Positions 36,301 to 47,995 of a DNA stretch of 64,000 nt are shown piece by piece (the stretch's first letter is position 1; every line of letters begins with the position of its first letter). Origin of the DNA: Lonicera japonica (taxonomy: Eukaryota > Streptophyta > Magnoliopsida > Dipsacales > Caprifoliaceae); assembly GCA_021464415.1 (NCBI GenBank), contig CM038468.1, positions 37,994,969 through 38,058,968 of the forward strand, written 5' to 3'. The position numbers and the translations under genes were made by a program. Below the pieces are notes generated by a model. It did no database searches and was not told where the DNA came from. It saw only the letters and a list, made by a program, of their open reading frames with translations.

Positions 36301-39300
36301 CTTTTCTACATGATGTATGACACGTGTCAGTCAGAATCTATCACCACCCAAAGATAGAGGTGCGCAAAATTTTTGCTGCTTAAAAGTGAGATGAAGTGTT
36401 CAGTGATGGAGGTGAGTGAGTGTTGAGAGGGAAAGAAGTTGACACTTGACAATGAGCTTTGGTTATGAAATCCTTAGTCCTGTGGAATGTAGGCAAAAGA
36501 GGTTGTTAGAAGAGAGGTGCAATTGCTACAAATAGATGATAAAAAATAAACTTTAATTTCAATGTTGTGTGTATGCATATCTAGAAAAATGTTAGGGCCC
36601 TAAGGCAAGATGTTAAATATGCCATGTATAGAAAGAATTAGGTTCTGAGAAGGGCACACGTTAACATTACCCGTATATGTATATATATATATATCTAGAG
36701 CAATGTTGGTTTAAAAGTGGGTCGCTCAAGTGTACGTGTACAAGTATGGTTCCAAGTGCAAGGGCATATGCAGGGGTAGCGATGGTTGTTACATTGTTTC
36801 TGGCCGAAGTACTATAAAGGATGGTTTACTAAAATGTATAAAATACATAACTTGTATAGTTTGTAATTAGAACATCCAAACAATTTCCATTTTTTCTGTT
36901 GAGGCCATATATTTTTTTTCTTATTTGATAACCATGGGTATTGGGGCCCCACCGCCACTAATCCCATGAGGCCTTGGTTGCTCAACCTGGAGACGGCCCC
37001 AGTGGCCCAAGAAAGGTTTCACATAGTGGGGAATTGAACCTGAGACCGTGCGCCTACCCACACAGTCCCAAGTTCGCCCTTACCGCTGTGGCAACCCCTT
37101 GGATTCCGTATATTTTATTCCATTCTCCCTTCTTGAAAATCAGAAGTTGTATCATCTTCATTATCAAGGGTAAAACTGGGAACAGTCGATTTAGTGATCT
37201 AGAGCACAAACCCACTGTGTTTGGGTTTGTGTGACTCAAGTAGTGGTATGTAGGGGCCGTATTTAAGAAAAATGGGGATCACTACATGCTTGTGCAATAT
37301 TGTACCTAGTAATTCTTGATACTTTTAACTATTTTTAATTATTTAACGATGTGATCATGTTTGATCAAGTGGTTAAGTTGCACATTGGTTAAAGGTTACA
37401 GGTTCAAATTCTTGTAAAACTACTTTTCATTTTATATATTATAAGAAAGGGCAATTTTGTAATTTCAGGTGTCTGCCAAAAGTGGTTTTGTCATGTATAT
37501 CAAGTAATATATATATATTAGACAAAGGAGTATTTTAATAATCTGTAAATCATTGTGTGGAGTGAGTTGCTTCTAAATTAACTTCCTCCAAAACTTGAAA
37601 AGATTGTTAGATTTCCTTCTCAAGCCTCTCCTACTCTAATTAGGGTGTTCTAAAGCCGTCCTAGGAAGGGTGGATCGGGGTGATGAACTGGGATTACAAT
37701 TTATATTGCCATATCTAGTAAGTACTACCTTGTAATTTTATCCATTTTTTGGTTCCTTTTTGGCCTTCTCACTCAATCATCCTCTTTTCACTTTTGCCAC
37801 CATATAAAATTTATCAAAATCAGCCATCAATACAGCATGTGTAGCAATTTGTGACTGAATGCTTCTTTTAATTCTAAGTTCTGTTCTATATTAGAATCTC
37901 AAGTTTGGGCCGACTGTGGATCAAGAACATATGATATTGATGATTACTTAGTTTTGTTTATAACAGGTTTGGAAGGGATAGACTTTGTATGTGCCTACTC
38001 GTCAGCTGTGAATATTTTGTACTTATAAACACATTTATTAAGATAGAGTCAGGATACATTTTACATTCAAGCACACATAATTATATCGCTTAGAGCCTAT
38101 TTTAGTCATACATAGCTCATAAATTTTAGTTCATTTTCAAGAACTTGAAAATATTATTCCTGAAATTGGCAATCTCGATGTTTTGCAGATATGTGAGTCA
38201 TTACTTAGCTCATAAATTTTAGTTCACTTTTCAAGAACTTGAAAATATTATTCGTGAAATTGGCAATCGTTATTTTTTGCAGATATTTGAAACCTCTGGC
38301 AATTGCTTTGGAGAGAGAAAAATGGTCACTGGTTCAGTTTCTGTTTTCATCTTCTTATAGTGGATATGGAATATCAAGCTTGAAACAAGTAACTCATCAT
38401 TTCCCGTGCCTACTTATTTATCAACATTGCCGCATTCTTTAGGGTGGAATCATGCTGTGTGATGTATAAGGGACATCTTTGATGCCAATGTGCTTAGCTA
38501 TAATTTAGTGAAATTCAACTCTGACTATTCATTTCTTGTAAGATCTTTTTTTTATTAGTAGCAGTCGTGTTTATTCGAGGCATGTGTAATATAAAAGAAG
38601 TATGGCTGGTAACAAAAAGAATTTTTTATCGTATTTGATGGTTAAGATTCTTAATTTTCAATCAGAAGAACCCTAGTTCAAGTCGCCTTTACCATTTCTT
38701 TCTGAAGTTATATACTTTTTATCATTTGATTTTATCACCGTTTTTACTCTTGTTGGCTAGGCGAAATATTTTACCTTCTATTTATCTTTTAGTTCAGATA
38801 AAACAGTAGCTGGCTTGCTGCTCCAATAAACTTCCAGTAGTTGATATCCTATGTCTGGTCCATATGCCCAGTGCCATTTAGAGTCTAACTTAGGTTTCCA
38901 TGTGAAGCAAAGAGATTGCTAGCTTCACCACTTTTTTGCTAGTTAGTATTTATTAACTATATATACTAATGTGAATGGAACTATCCTTTTTTTCCCCTCT
39001 CTTTTAACTTCAAACAACGAAAATCACCCCAAACCCCCCTGGTGAGACTCAGACTTGGGATCTCTCCCAAGTGCGAGTGGGTGCCTCCCCAACTAGCCTA
39101 GCCCACTTGCTCATGAATGGACCTATCTTACCAATATCATATGTAAATATTGAGTTTGTATGATTTGTTTTATTCTCAACTACTTTCATCTTGGTTTTGT
39201 AACTTTTTGGCACTGAACGTATATCATAATGCTTTCAGTCTATGCAGCGCTTGTGGTTGCTCTTGTGTATCCTCGATCTACTTTTAGTACCCATTAGAAG

Positions 39301-42300
39301 CTTGATTAATATGCTTTTTTGCACTTTGGAGTACTATTTTTCTTTTCTTTTTTTACAAATTTATTTGTTCTTTTCGTATATTGAAGGATGCCACTGAGCT
39401 TGATCAGTTGATCAGTTACTTGATAAATAAGGAAGATTCCGAGGGTGTAGTATTGGTTGGGCATAGTACTGGTTGTCAGGTGAGTATTCTACATTCTTTT
39501 GCATGTAAAACATAAAGTATCTAATGTTCAATCCAAAGCTTACTGCCTAGCCTTTACAAGGAAATAAGTTAGCTATCTCTTATTTGTTTTCATGTTTAGG
39601 ATATTGTGCATTATATGCGAACCAATGCTGCATGCTCGAGAGCAGTCCGTGCAGCCATTTTGCAGGTAATCCTGCTATCTAAGTTTCCGAATGCCACCGG
39701 TTCTTTTTCTCTGCCCCTAGACTCATCAGTTGCTTGGGCCAACTAAGGGCTCGAAAATACGAGTTGTAACTTAAGGCTTAACTTCTTTTGTTTCTGCAGT
39801 AGGTTAAAAGCTATCTTGGTCTCTTGGTGCAATAGAATTAATTGGATAGCTCTATGCTCGAGATAATTACCCTTTTGTTCAACACTTAACCTAAATCTTC
39901 ATCATCAAAATCTAGCATACAAGAATAAACAAGTAGGATGAGGGTAACATTCGTTGGTGAAATAGTATCAGAATATCTACAATTTAAATTGGAACTAAAC
40001 CCCTCTCTAAAAACTATCAAAGTCATTACATTTATCCGTACCTCATCTGGCTGCAACATGGCTTGGGGAAGTTACACCTGCATTTGTGCTTCATAGAGGG
40101 GAATTTACACTCTTTTAACGGTTGAACCCATATTACACTAAATTGCCTATTTTTTAAAGGTGCAACTAATAACGAGGTTAGCTGAACATTATACGACAGA
40201 AAAAGATTCGGTGAACTACGGCTTCTTTTTCTTTTTCTTACCTACGCTCTGCTCATTCACTTATAATCGTCTATGTTAATAAATTGTTTATTTCTGTTTA
40301 AAAAAAGATATATCTACTCTACTGTGAGCAACACATTTTCTACAATATCTCTCTACAGCAATATCACCAGCTCCTTTTAACTTAATTATACCCATAATCA
40401 ACCCTAACTACATTCTCTACCCTAAACCCTGATTTTCCCTTGAACTCCAGAAAATGGTAAGCATTTCCTTTCAATTTCAGGCGAAAACAGCTTTGAGTCT
40501 CAACCAGCTTACCCTTTATCCAGATCCCAATCTGTATCTTTCATTCTTGGCAATATTGGGATAATATATATGAGAACATAAATGTTTTGGGTAGATTGAA
40601 AAAGAAAATAGATGAGGGAAAAGAAAATCAAGGATTGTTAATACTAAAGTTGCCCCTTTAAAATATTACTGTCTCTGATCTTCTAAGCTCACAAGGCCAA
40701 AGCCATTGCCTACTGTTCTTGATCAAGGACAGCATCAATTTGCCTTAGTTAATATATCCGAAATGAGATGGACTAGGTGATGGAAGAGGTAGTCTAGAAT
40801 CTGGCGGTGATGGAAACTTTAAAAAAGAGAAGTGGGTTGTTATGGAGGAGGTGGGGTGATAGGGCGGTGGCATGATGGAGGCCTGGTGATCATGTGGTGG
40901 CTGGTGTGGTGGAGGAGCTTTTGTTAAAAGAAAATCTGTTAATGAAATGTATATCAATATCCCAAACAAACAAAACAAAATAATCAAGTTACATCAGAAA
41001 AATAATTTCTAATATTTATATGAGATCATAGTGTTCTTGAGGAGCTGGTGTAGCTTGAATAATTTCTAGAATCAGGTGGTGATTGAAACTTTAAAGAGAA
41101 ATGGTTGTTATGGAGGAGTAGGTGGGGCGAGAGGGTGGTGGCATGATGGAGGCCTGGTGATCGTGTGGTGGCCGGTGTGGCGGAGGTGGTTTTGTTAAAA
41201 GAAAATCTGTTCAATGAAACATATATCAATTCCCCAAACCCAAAAAAAAAAAATCAAAAAAACCAAGTTACATTAGAGAGACAATTTCTAATTTAATACA
41301 AGATCATACTGTTCTTGAGGAGCTAGTGTAACTTGAATATTTACGGAAATGTTTGTTGGATTATTTCAGGCTCCAGTGAGTGACAGGGAATATAGAGCAA
41401 CCCTTCCGGAAACTGCAGCTATGATTGATTTGGCTTCAAAATTAATAAGCGAAGGTCGAGGTTCAGAATTAATGCCCAGGGAAGCAAATCCGGATTCCCC
41501 AATAAATGCCTATAGGTGAGCAAGAAGATACAGTCATTTTTCATTTTTGTTTTGAGTGTTAATCTTGTCTTTATTTTCATCTCATTGCCTACTGCTTTGT
41601 TTCTGAAAAACCAAGCAAATAAATTGCAGATATCACTCGCTGTGTTCATACATGGGTGATGATGACATGTTCAGTTCTGATCTTAGTGAGGACCAGCTCA
41701 GACAGATACTTGGACACATGGCAAATACACCTTGCCAGGTAGGACACCTTGCATTTTTTTTAGCTCTCTACAATCAATGCTTGTTTATTGATTGATTTAA
41801 GTGCTCGTTTCGAACTTTTGTACTCCCCCAAACCCACACTTAATCACCCCTCACCCCACCGGGAACCTGAAATTGGTAAGTTTACGTACAAATTAGCATC
41901 TTGTGATTCAAATTCACACAGATTACAAAGCTCTCTATATTACTTCATCCGTCCCAAATTAAGAGTATAGTATTCCTTTTCATAACATAATCAATGTACC
42001 AAAACTCATGATAGGTTGCTCTGAACCATTGGTTGTGATGAAATTAGTGCATTCTTAAAATGTGAATGTCAAACATGAACTCTTAATCAGGGGTGGAGGG
42101 AGTACCCTAGGTTATCTTTAGGAAGTATAAAAAATCGAACCAAACAAGCACCAAGTGTACTAAAGTTTATGTGTCTTTCTAAACTGTTTACAATCTGCTA
42201 TATTTGCTTCTACACTTGCAATTAGACATTAGATATATATATATATATTAAAAAAAAACACGCATAAAAGGATAAACAATTTATACCAGGTTTTCTTAAT

Positions 42301-43489
42301 TAAGCCATGGAGGAAATCAACTTTGACACTGAATTAGTCTCTCCACCAAGAAGTTTGATTTCTTATTTTCTTTGTATAGCTATGAGCCTATGAAGCTCGG
42401 AAACGGACAGTCTGGACATGCAACACCACATGTCCAAGCATGAATCAAAGACGTATTACATGGACCTATTGGAGATACTGTCTTAAATATATATATAGAA
42501 ATAATGTATTCAAATATATTAATAAAAATTAATGTTATTCTAATTTTAAAAGGAACCAAAATAGATTACAATAAAAGAGTAGTGGGTTATTCAATCTTCA
42601 TTCATAAAATTATCTAGCTTAAAAATGTGTCCAAGCTTGACTTGTTTGTTTTGGCTCTGGAGTTTTGAGCTCAAGTTACAAGCTGAGCTTGAGTTTCTTG
42701 ATTTTAACATATTTTTGTAATGTCTGAACTTATCAAGCCAAGCCCAATTACTTCTATCTTCGTGGCCCAATATCCTTTCTCAAGCAAACGAGCTTTAAAA
42801 TATGTTCAAACTTGTTTTTGTGTATCCCATGAGTTTATTTAGAATGAACAAATAAGTGAACAATTGTGTGCGTGCAGGTTATCTATTCTATGGGCGATGA
42901 GTATGTCCCAGATTATGTCGACAAGAAAGCATTGGTTGAAAGGCTAGTGAAACAAATTTCCCTTACTTTTTCCGTTTATGAAACAGATTCTGATGATTTC
43001 TCTTCTAATCTCCCACGCTGATCAACTTAACTTAACTTGTACTCACTGTTTTAATTGCTGTACCTCACTAGTGCTATATGTAGGATCCAAGTCTAGTACG
43101 GACCTGCCTTTTAGCGACGAATTTTAGTCGCCAAATCATCGGAAGATCAGTAACGAAAATCTGTCGCTAAAGGGTTGGTCCTTATGGGAATGGTCGGTAG
43201 CAGATCCTTCCTGTGTATATATTTCAATTAAAGCATATGGGTACAATTGCCAAAGCACGTGGTCGGATAACATGATTGATTCATTGATCAGTGTTCGTGT
43301 CTCGGGATTTGAGAAATGGCGATGTTTACTCTAATATGCAGATTATGCAGAGCAATGGGTAATGCGGAGAAAGTTGAAATTGAATGGGGAAACCATTCTC
43401 TATCAAACAGAGTAGAAGAAGCTGTGCAGGCAATTATGGGATTCCTTAGGAAGGAGGGCCCTAATGGATGGGATGACCCTTGGACATAA
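33234..43489 (+). CDS. Alpha/beta hydrolase, DUF1749 / UPF0613 family (9 exons)
   Basis: Exons: 33234-33446, 34826-34902, 38283-38388, 39387-39479, 39600-39665, 41370-41515, 41630-41738, 42878-42942, 43342-43489. They join in phase to 340 residues. The serine-rich N-terminus (residues 1-40) may be a transit or disordered segment. The hydrolase fold follows: IFIGGLTDGF near residue 85-94, the nucleophile elbow GHSTG with Ser159, a probable acid Asp277 in MGDEYVPDY, and His310 in GNHSL near the C-terminus. The end GWDDPWT is typical of the family. Length is normal for plant members. The family is a predicted serine hydrolase whose substrate is not established to my knowledge. Intron 8 uses a GC donor. 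Introns 1, 2, 3 and 5 carry repeats. The gene looks intact. An alternative start is the Met in KMAGSS (33348). Confidence 0.93.
34045..34262 (+). repeat. 111-bp tandem duplication in intron 1
   Basis: Two near-identical copies of TTGAATTTCATGAACAAGTTG ... CACTCGGAGATGTGCTTGGG ... ACTCATATGTTTGTTTTA lie head to tail, with matching words at 34061 and 34172. They differ by a few bases. They lie wholly inside intron 1 of the hydrolase gene and do not touch splice sites. Confidence 0.9.
35008..35097 (+). mobile_element. Short SINE copy in intron 2 with 11-bp TSD
   Basis: The insertion is flanked by exact copies of AATAACACATT (34997-35007 and 35098-35108). Its 3' part (GGGATTAGTGGGGGTGGGGC ... 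GGTTATCAAAAAATAAAT) matches the 3' tail of the SINE at 36916-37105. The 5' part is short and rearranged, so this is a truncated copy. The direction agrees with the host gene. Confidence 0.85.
35109..36915. other. Intron 2 interior, unusual composition
   Basis: This part of the 3.4-kb intron is less AT-rich than the surrounding introns between about 35200 and 35800. It could be an old insertion (retroelement or captured gene piece), but frames are short and no domain is recognised on either strand. Confidence 0.4.
36916..37105 (-). mobile_element. tRNA-derived SINE in intron 2, antisense to the gene
   Basis: On the minus strand it starts near GGGGTTGCCACAGCGG, carries an A-box-like AGCGGTAAGGG and a good B box GGTTCAATTCC (about 37030-37040), and ends in GGTTATCAAATAAGAAAAAAAA. 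It is flanked by CCATATATTTT (36905-36915) and CCGTATATTTT (37106-37116), a TSD with one mismatch. The 3' tail is shared with the copy at 35008-35097. Confidence 0.87.
37356..37445 (+). mobile_element. SINE-like tRNA-derived fragment in intron 2
   Basis: An A-box-like TGATCAAGTGGTTAAG is followed about 30 bases later by the B box GGTTCAAATTC (about 37400-37410). No clear TSD or tail is seen. A diverged relative may lie at 38638-38690 (TTGATGGTTAAG ... AGTTCAAGTCGCC) in intron 3. Confidence 0.55.
38113..38290 (+). repeat. 93-bp tandem duplication spanning the intron 2 / exon 3 acceptor
   Basis: Copy 1 (from 38113) and copy 2 (from 38206) both read TAGCTCATAAATTTTAGTTCA ... CTTGAAAATATTATTC ... 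TTGGCAATC ... TTTTGCAGATAT. The used acceptor is the second (AG 38281-38282), which continues into the coding sequence. The first has an equally good TTTTGCAG at 38181-38188 but is followed by ATGTGAGTC, which does not code on. It is therefore a decoy acceptor. Confidence 0.9.
39035..39115 (-). mobile_element. SINE-like fragment in intron 3
   Basis: The minus strand reads GAGCAAGTGGGCTAGGC ... CCCAAGTCTGAGTCTCACC, the style of a tRNA-derived SINE head with A- and B-like boxes, and is GC-rich against its AT-rich intron. Boundaries and TSD are not clear. Confidence 0.45.
40784..41340. repeat. 271-bp tandem duplication in intron 5, with proline-rich antisense frames
   Basis: Two copies with the shared core GCATGATGGAGGCCTGGTGAT (40870 and 41141) and TTGTTAAAAGAAAATCTGTT lie head to tail. 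On the minus strand each copy opens a short Pro/His-rich frame (PPPHQPPHDHQASIMPPPYH in one). The frames may be residues of a captured proline-rich protein gene or just the result of GGTGG repeats; no signal peptide or conserved domain is evident. Confidence 0.8.
42943..43341 (+). other. Intron 8 of the hydrolase gene, non-canonical GC-AG
   Basis: The exon must end GTTGAAAG at 42942 and resume with ATTATGC at 43342 to keep the frame and the conserved ERLCRAMG. This makes the donor GC (AAAG|GCTAGTG), close to the GC-AG consensus. The nearest GT donor at 42947 (CTA|GTGAAA) would join in a frame that hits TAA within seven codons. The intron also holds a palindrome-like block (43105-43175, TTTAGCGACG ... 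CGCTAAAGG). Confidence 0.85.
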
Positions 43490-45164
43490 TTATGGCGCCT
43501 GGTCCTTTGTGCTTTCAATGCTCTCTCGCAAATTTTATATTTGGTTTATTTGTTTGATGTATGTACATTAGGGGTCGATTGAGTCACAGAAATTTGTTAC
43601 ATAGTTGAAGACCTGTATTGTTTAATTTGTTAGTGAAATTTCATTTCGACGAAACGTAATTTGCGGCTGTACTTTTGAGTTTTACACCAATTGATTCTTT
43701 CGGGTTGTGATTCTTAATTTATAATTTGGTTCATGATGTATCTTTTGATTGTGTTTTGATCTACATAACTAAAATTCTGTAGGATTGATGTTCTTCATAC
43801 TAAAATTCCATGATTTACTTCGTTTACAAATTTTACTCGGAATTTTTTCAACATTTTAGGTCATTCGAAGTAAGAGACACAGTTCGAAGTTAATATATCA
43901 AATTTTAACATAGATAAATAGGTTTCCTTCTTTTCTTTTTCTTTTTTTTTTAATCATCTATAATGTTTTAAGAATTAGTAGTATTTTTCAGAAAAGTAGG
44001 AAAGTGAAATATTGGGTCTTAGTTGGAACTCAAACAGTATAGTTTTGATGTGTTTTTCAGTATAACTGATAATGTCTTGAGGTTTAACAAATTTAAATAA
44101 TTGCAATGATCAGAAAAGGAATGATGAATGAAGATTAGTTGTTCCCCTCTTTAAAATGGACCTTTATTTTACTTCACTTTCTTTTCTTCTTTTTTTCGGG
44201 TCAAGTTACGGAGTGTTCAGGCTAATTTTCGCGCATCTCGATTAATCTCTTGCGGTGGAGCATGTGTCAATTTTCGCACACATCGACTAATCTCTGCTTG
44301 CGGTAGACCACAACATTGGCCACCTAGAAAGTTCCAAGTCAAACCCACTGCTAATTTCAGTGTCGCGACTACTGGGCCACACTCAAGTGGTTACATCACT
44401 TTCTTTGAAACATGTAACTCAAAAAGTAGAGAGAGAGAGAGAGAGTAGACATAGAAGAGGAAAAAAATTAAAAAAATTCTTGCAAATTAGTATTTTGACC
44501 CAATATTCAACCATTGTTGGAGAGAGTGAAGAAGCATAAGGAAGTCAACCAGTAATGGTACTCGTGGGAACTGGGAATTGTAACAGTTCTTGAAAAGATT
44601 TAAAAAATGGAACTTCACATCTTCTATTAGTTAGCCTTTTATTTCTAATTTCTTGGGCTCTTTTTATTGTCAACAAATAAAGATAAATACTGAAATTTGG
44701 ATCCTTAATTTATAATGACCGATCACTATTTGAGAAAATTAGGGCACAGTACCTCATTTTGAAACTTTTTAGCTTGTAGTCTACAACCTTTTTTGTAATA
44801 GCTTGCGGTGCCTGCTAACTGTGATAATAGATTACCCAACTCAAATTTCTCAGTTATGGTAACCAGTATTTCTCTAGTTATGTACCCAATTACAATAATT
44901 ATCATTTTTTGATATTTTTTCTGGTTATCTAATTATTGTAACCAGTATTTCTCAGCTTATTCAAAGAATAATTTTTTCATAAAATAAGGTGGAAAAAAGT
45001 TTCTTTTTACCCGTTGAATTTAATTTTGTCAAAAATACATTGGTAAAAATAAGCACATTTCAAAAATTAAGGTGGGCAAACTGATAACATTTTACCATTT
45101 AAGGAGAATAAAAATAGGAAAATAATTCTCACTATGTATTATATGAGTTGTACATTTATAAAGT
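43490..45164. other. 3' flank of the hydrolase gene and intergenic DNA
   Basis: The 3' UTR probably covers the first 150-250 bases after the stop; no perfect AATAAA was seen there. The remainder has no gene. A GA dinucleotide run lies at about 44430-44447, and a SINE-like unit at 44190-44400. Confidence 0.5.
44190..44400 (-). mobile_element. SINE-like repeat
   Basis: The minus strand starts AACCACTTGAGTGTGGCCCAGTAGTCG, with an A-box-like TGGCCCAGTAG, followed by GGGTTTGACTTGG. Its body contains two similar blocks (GCGCATCTCGATTAATCTC and GCACACATCGACTAATCTC). The text style is that of plant tRNA-derived SINEs. No TSD was recognised. Confidence 0.5.
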
Positions 45165-47995
45165 TGTCAAAGTAAAACACATATAATTCATGCTGCACAG
45201 AATATGCAGTAAACCGGTAACTGTAGCACCACTCGTAAATATGTCCAAACAAAACAGGATCTCCAATAATAAATCTGGACACATGAAATAAATACTATTC
45301 ATAAACAATAAAAATTTATTTTTTACTATTCATAATAATAGGATAATCCAAGGAGTCAAGACATGTGATTGAATAGGAAGATGTTTCTCCTCCCCTATAA
45401 AAGAAGTAGATTGTTAGTAAATTATGCAAGGCAGGTCTAATTTCAAGAAAAATAAAATATTCTTTCCTCTTGTAAAAAAAATTCACCCTTTTGTATCCGG
45501 ATTTACAATACAATTTTTAAGCATTCGGTTATTCAACATTATTTCAGCAAATTCGACATCTAAATTCTGTAAGTTTCATAATTTTATTTATTTTAAATTA
45601 TTTTGAGTGTTTTACTTGTTATATCTCTCTCCTTTGCCTCTTGTATCCCCTTCCCTACTGGTATCCGAAATTTGGGTCACATATGGTTGGTTGATCATTC
45701 AGATCTTCCAAATTTTACTTGTTGAATTTACTGAAATACAGTGAACTGAATACATGAGATTTGTAAATCTAGATACAAAATGGTGAATTTATTTACAAGA
45801 AAAGAAAAATGATTTTCTTTCTGCCTTTACTAACGATCTAATACTCTTTTTTATGAGGAGATAAGTATCTTCCTTGTTAAATCACGCGTACTTGGATTCC
45901 AATTACGAAATTGAAACCAGCACCCATGCTCTAGCCTATAGATAAAACAAATACAGTTTTCAAACAAAACACTTATTCATAAAAGTAAAAATTCATCTTT
46001 TTACTGTTTATGAATAGTGTTTTGTTCTGATCACTGTTTTATTTTCCTTTTGAATATTTGTTCTCCGTAAACAAAAAGTGTTAGCTTTTCTTAAAAACGA
46101 ATGGCCTTATTTAAGTAGACCCAAAGTACTTTAACAATTACATGAATCTTGACTGTCCTGGATTATATAATAATCATCATCATCATATTCCATCTGGGTA
46201 ACATATTTGACTATATTAGGAGCTGATTGATCAAGACTATATTGTCACTTGAAGATCACGACTAAGAAATTTGATAAATGATGTCTATGGGGTGACTTTG
46301 TGTAAATACTTTTGTATAATTTATATAAATACCATGTGTAAAGTAGGTTTTATGCATAAATTATATATTTTCTCAAATTGTGTGTTTAGTAATTATTTTC
46401 TATATTTTTGTGTAAAATTTAAAATGACTAATACAATACAAACACTGTGTCCATACGTATTCAATATTTTTTCTTGAAATTTTATACATTATAAAATGTT
46501 CTAAAGTTTCTTTAAAAAATTTATGAGTGCAAATGCTGATTTGACATCATAAAAACCCAAACCCCCCCACCCCCAACCAAAACCTTTTTCTAAATTTTGG
46601 GATTTATTTAATCTGTGTATTACTTGAATATATAATTTGAGGAGAAAATGTTAAAAATAATTAATATTACTTTAGTAATTAATTAAGATTTTATTTTATT
46701 TTTGCCATAATTCAAATTATCCTACGAGCACTTCCTTTAAATTTTTATTTTTTTTACAATTTAAAAAAAAAGAAAAAAAAATGTTTAGCATCCCTAATTT
46801 AAGCCTTTTACCCTTATAATTTCAATCACTCCTCCTTGGATTCCAATTAAAAATGAGTTAATCCTAATTTCAAAATAATTACACTAACTATTGAAAATAG
46901 AATGCTTAAAAAAATAGTTATATTACAACTATTAAAACACGATTTGTTTCTTTTATATCTTAGGCTCCGTTTGATTGCAAAGATAGAAAAGGAAAATAAA
47001 TTTAGTTAGTTTGTGTAAAAAGATATAAAATAAGGTGAGAGATGTTACTTGTGTTATGAGTACATATATTCCATCCTTCAATATTTTTGGTGAAAAATTT
47101 TTACTCACCACCAAGCAAAGAAAATTTCTTCATGGAAAAGCTTAAAAATTAAGAGGATATCACTTTTATCACTTAACTTATTTTCCATATTTTCACAAAA
47201 AATAACTCAATTTATTTTTCTTTTTATGTTGTAATCAAACGGAGCCTAATTAGATGTTATTAAATTAACAATCTATTTACGCTAACCATCGAAAATGTTT
47301 GAATAAAATATTCCAAGGAGATAGCTATCTAACTCATCAACAGGTGGCGATTAATTACAAAGTCACTTAAATGGCCTTTCATTGTGGTTTAGGCGCATAA
47401 AAAAGGTGTACCTCATTTAATTGGTCGCAACCAACACCTAGAATCCAATAAAGACTACCCCATCATTATTGCAGGTATAACGGCCATTAGTTTTCAACAA
47501 CAAAGCTAATTAAATAAGCTACCATATATTGTCAAAATAATTATCTCTAGTTTAAATAGTTTAACAATCCACTTTTTATAAAAGTGATAGAATTCGAATT
47601 CTGTCAACAGTAGTTTGACGAGTAATTGATTAATCCCTCAAAAGATAATTGATAAATCCCTCAAAAGACAATTGATTTATTACTTGAGGGATGGTGATGC
47701 AGGTATAATGAATCCAGAGTGAACGAAAGAAAAAGCAAATCTTTGAAAAAGAGCTCGATGATGGTCATGAAGTAAGCTCTTGTGGGCGGCCATGAAGCAA
47801 ACTCCCTGGTAATACATGAATGACAAATCTAAGCGACAAAAGCGAAAGCAAGTTTTCGGAAAGGAGCTCGAGAGAGGTTGTGAAACAAACTCAAACTCCA
47901 TTAAAGAGCAGTCTCAAAAATTCCTTTAAAGGATCATTCAATTGGATAAGGCTATCCTCATTTGTGTAGCCCATAAAGATTTCTTAATTTAAAAA
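45165..47995. repeat. Copy A of a 2.8-kb diverged direct duplication
   Basis: This block aligns with 49895-52740 along most of its length. Matching landmarks include AATAATAGGATAATCCAAGG (45330 vs about 50067), GATGTTTCTCCTCCCCTATAAAA, TCATTTAATTGGTCGCAA (about 47412 vs 52271) and GTGAAACAAACTCAAAC near the right end. The offset is about 4.74-4.86 kb. No coding gene is recognised. A sub-block at 45831-46090 is present a third time at 49651-49895. A Tourist-like MITE (46963-47246) is unique to this copy. Confidence 0.88.
46963..47246. mobile_element. Tourist-like MITE inside duplication copy A
   Basis: The ends GGCTCCGTTTGATT and AATCAAACGGAGCC are perfect inverted repeats, with further inverted similarity (AAATAAATTTAGTTAG / CAATTTATTTTTC). 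It is related to the element at 19443-19670. The flanks read CTTA on the left and TAAT on the right, so the 3-bp TSD is not exact. Absent from copy B. Confidence 0.8.
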
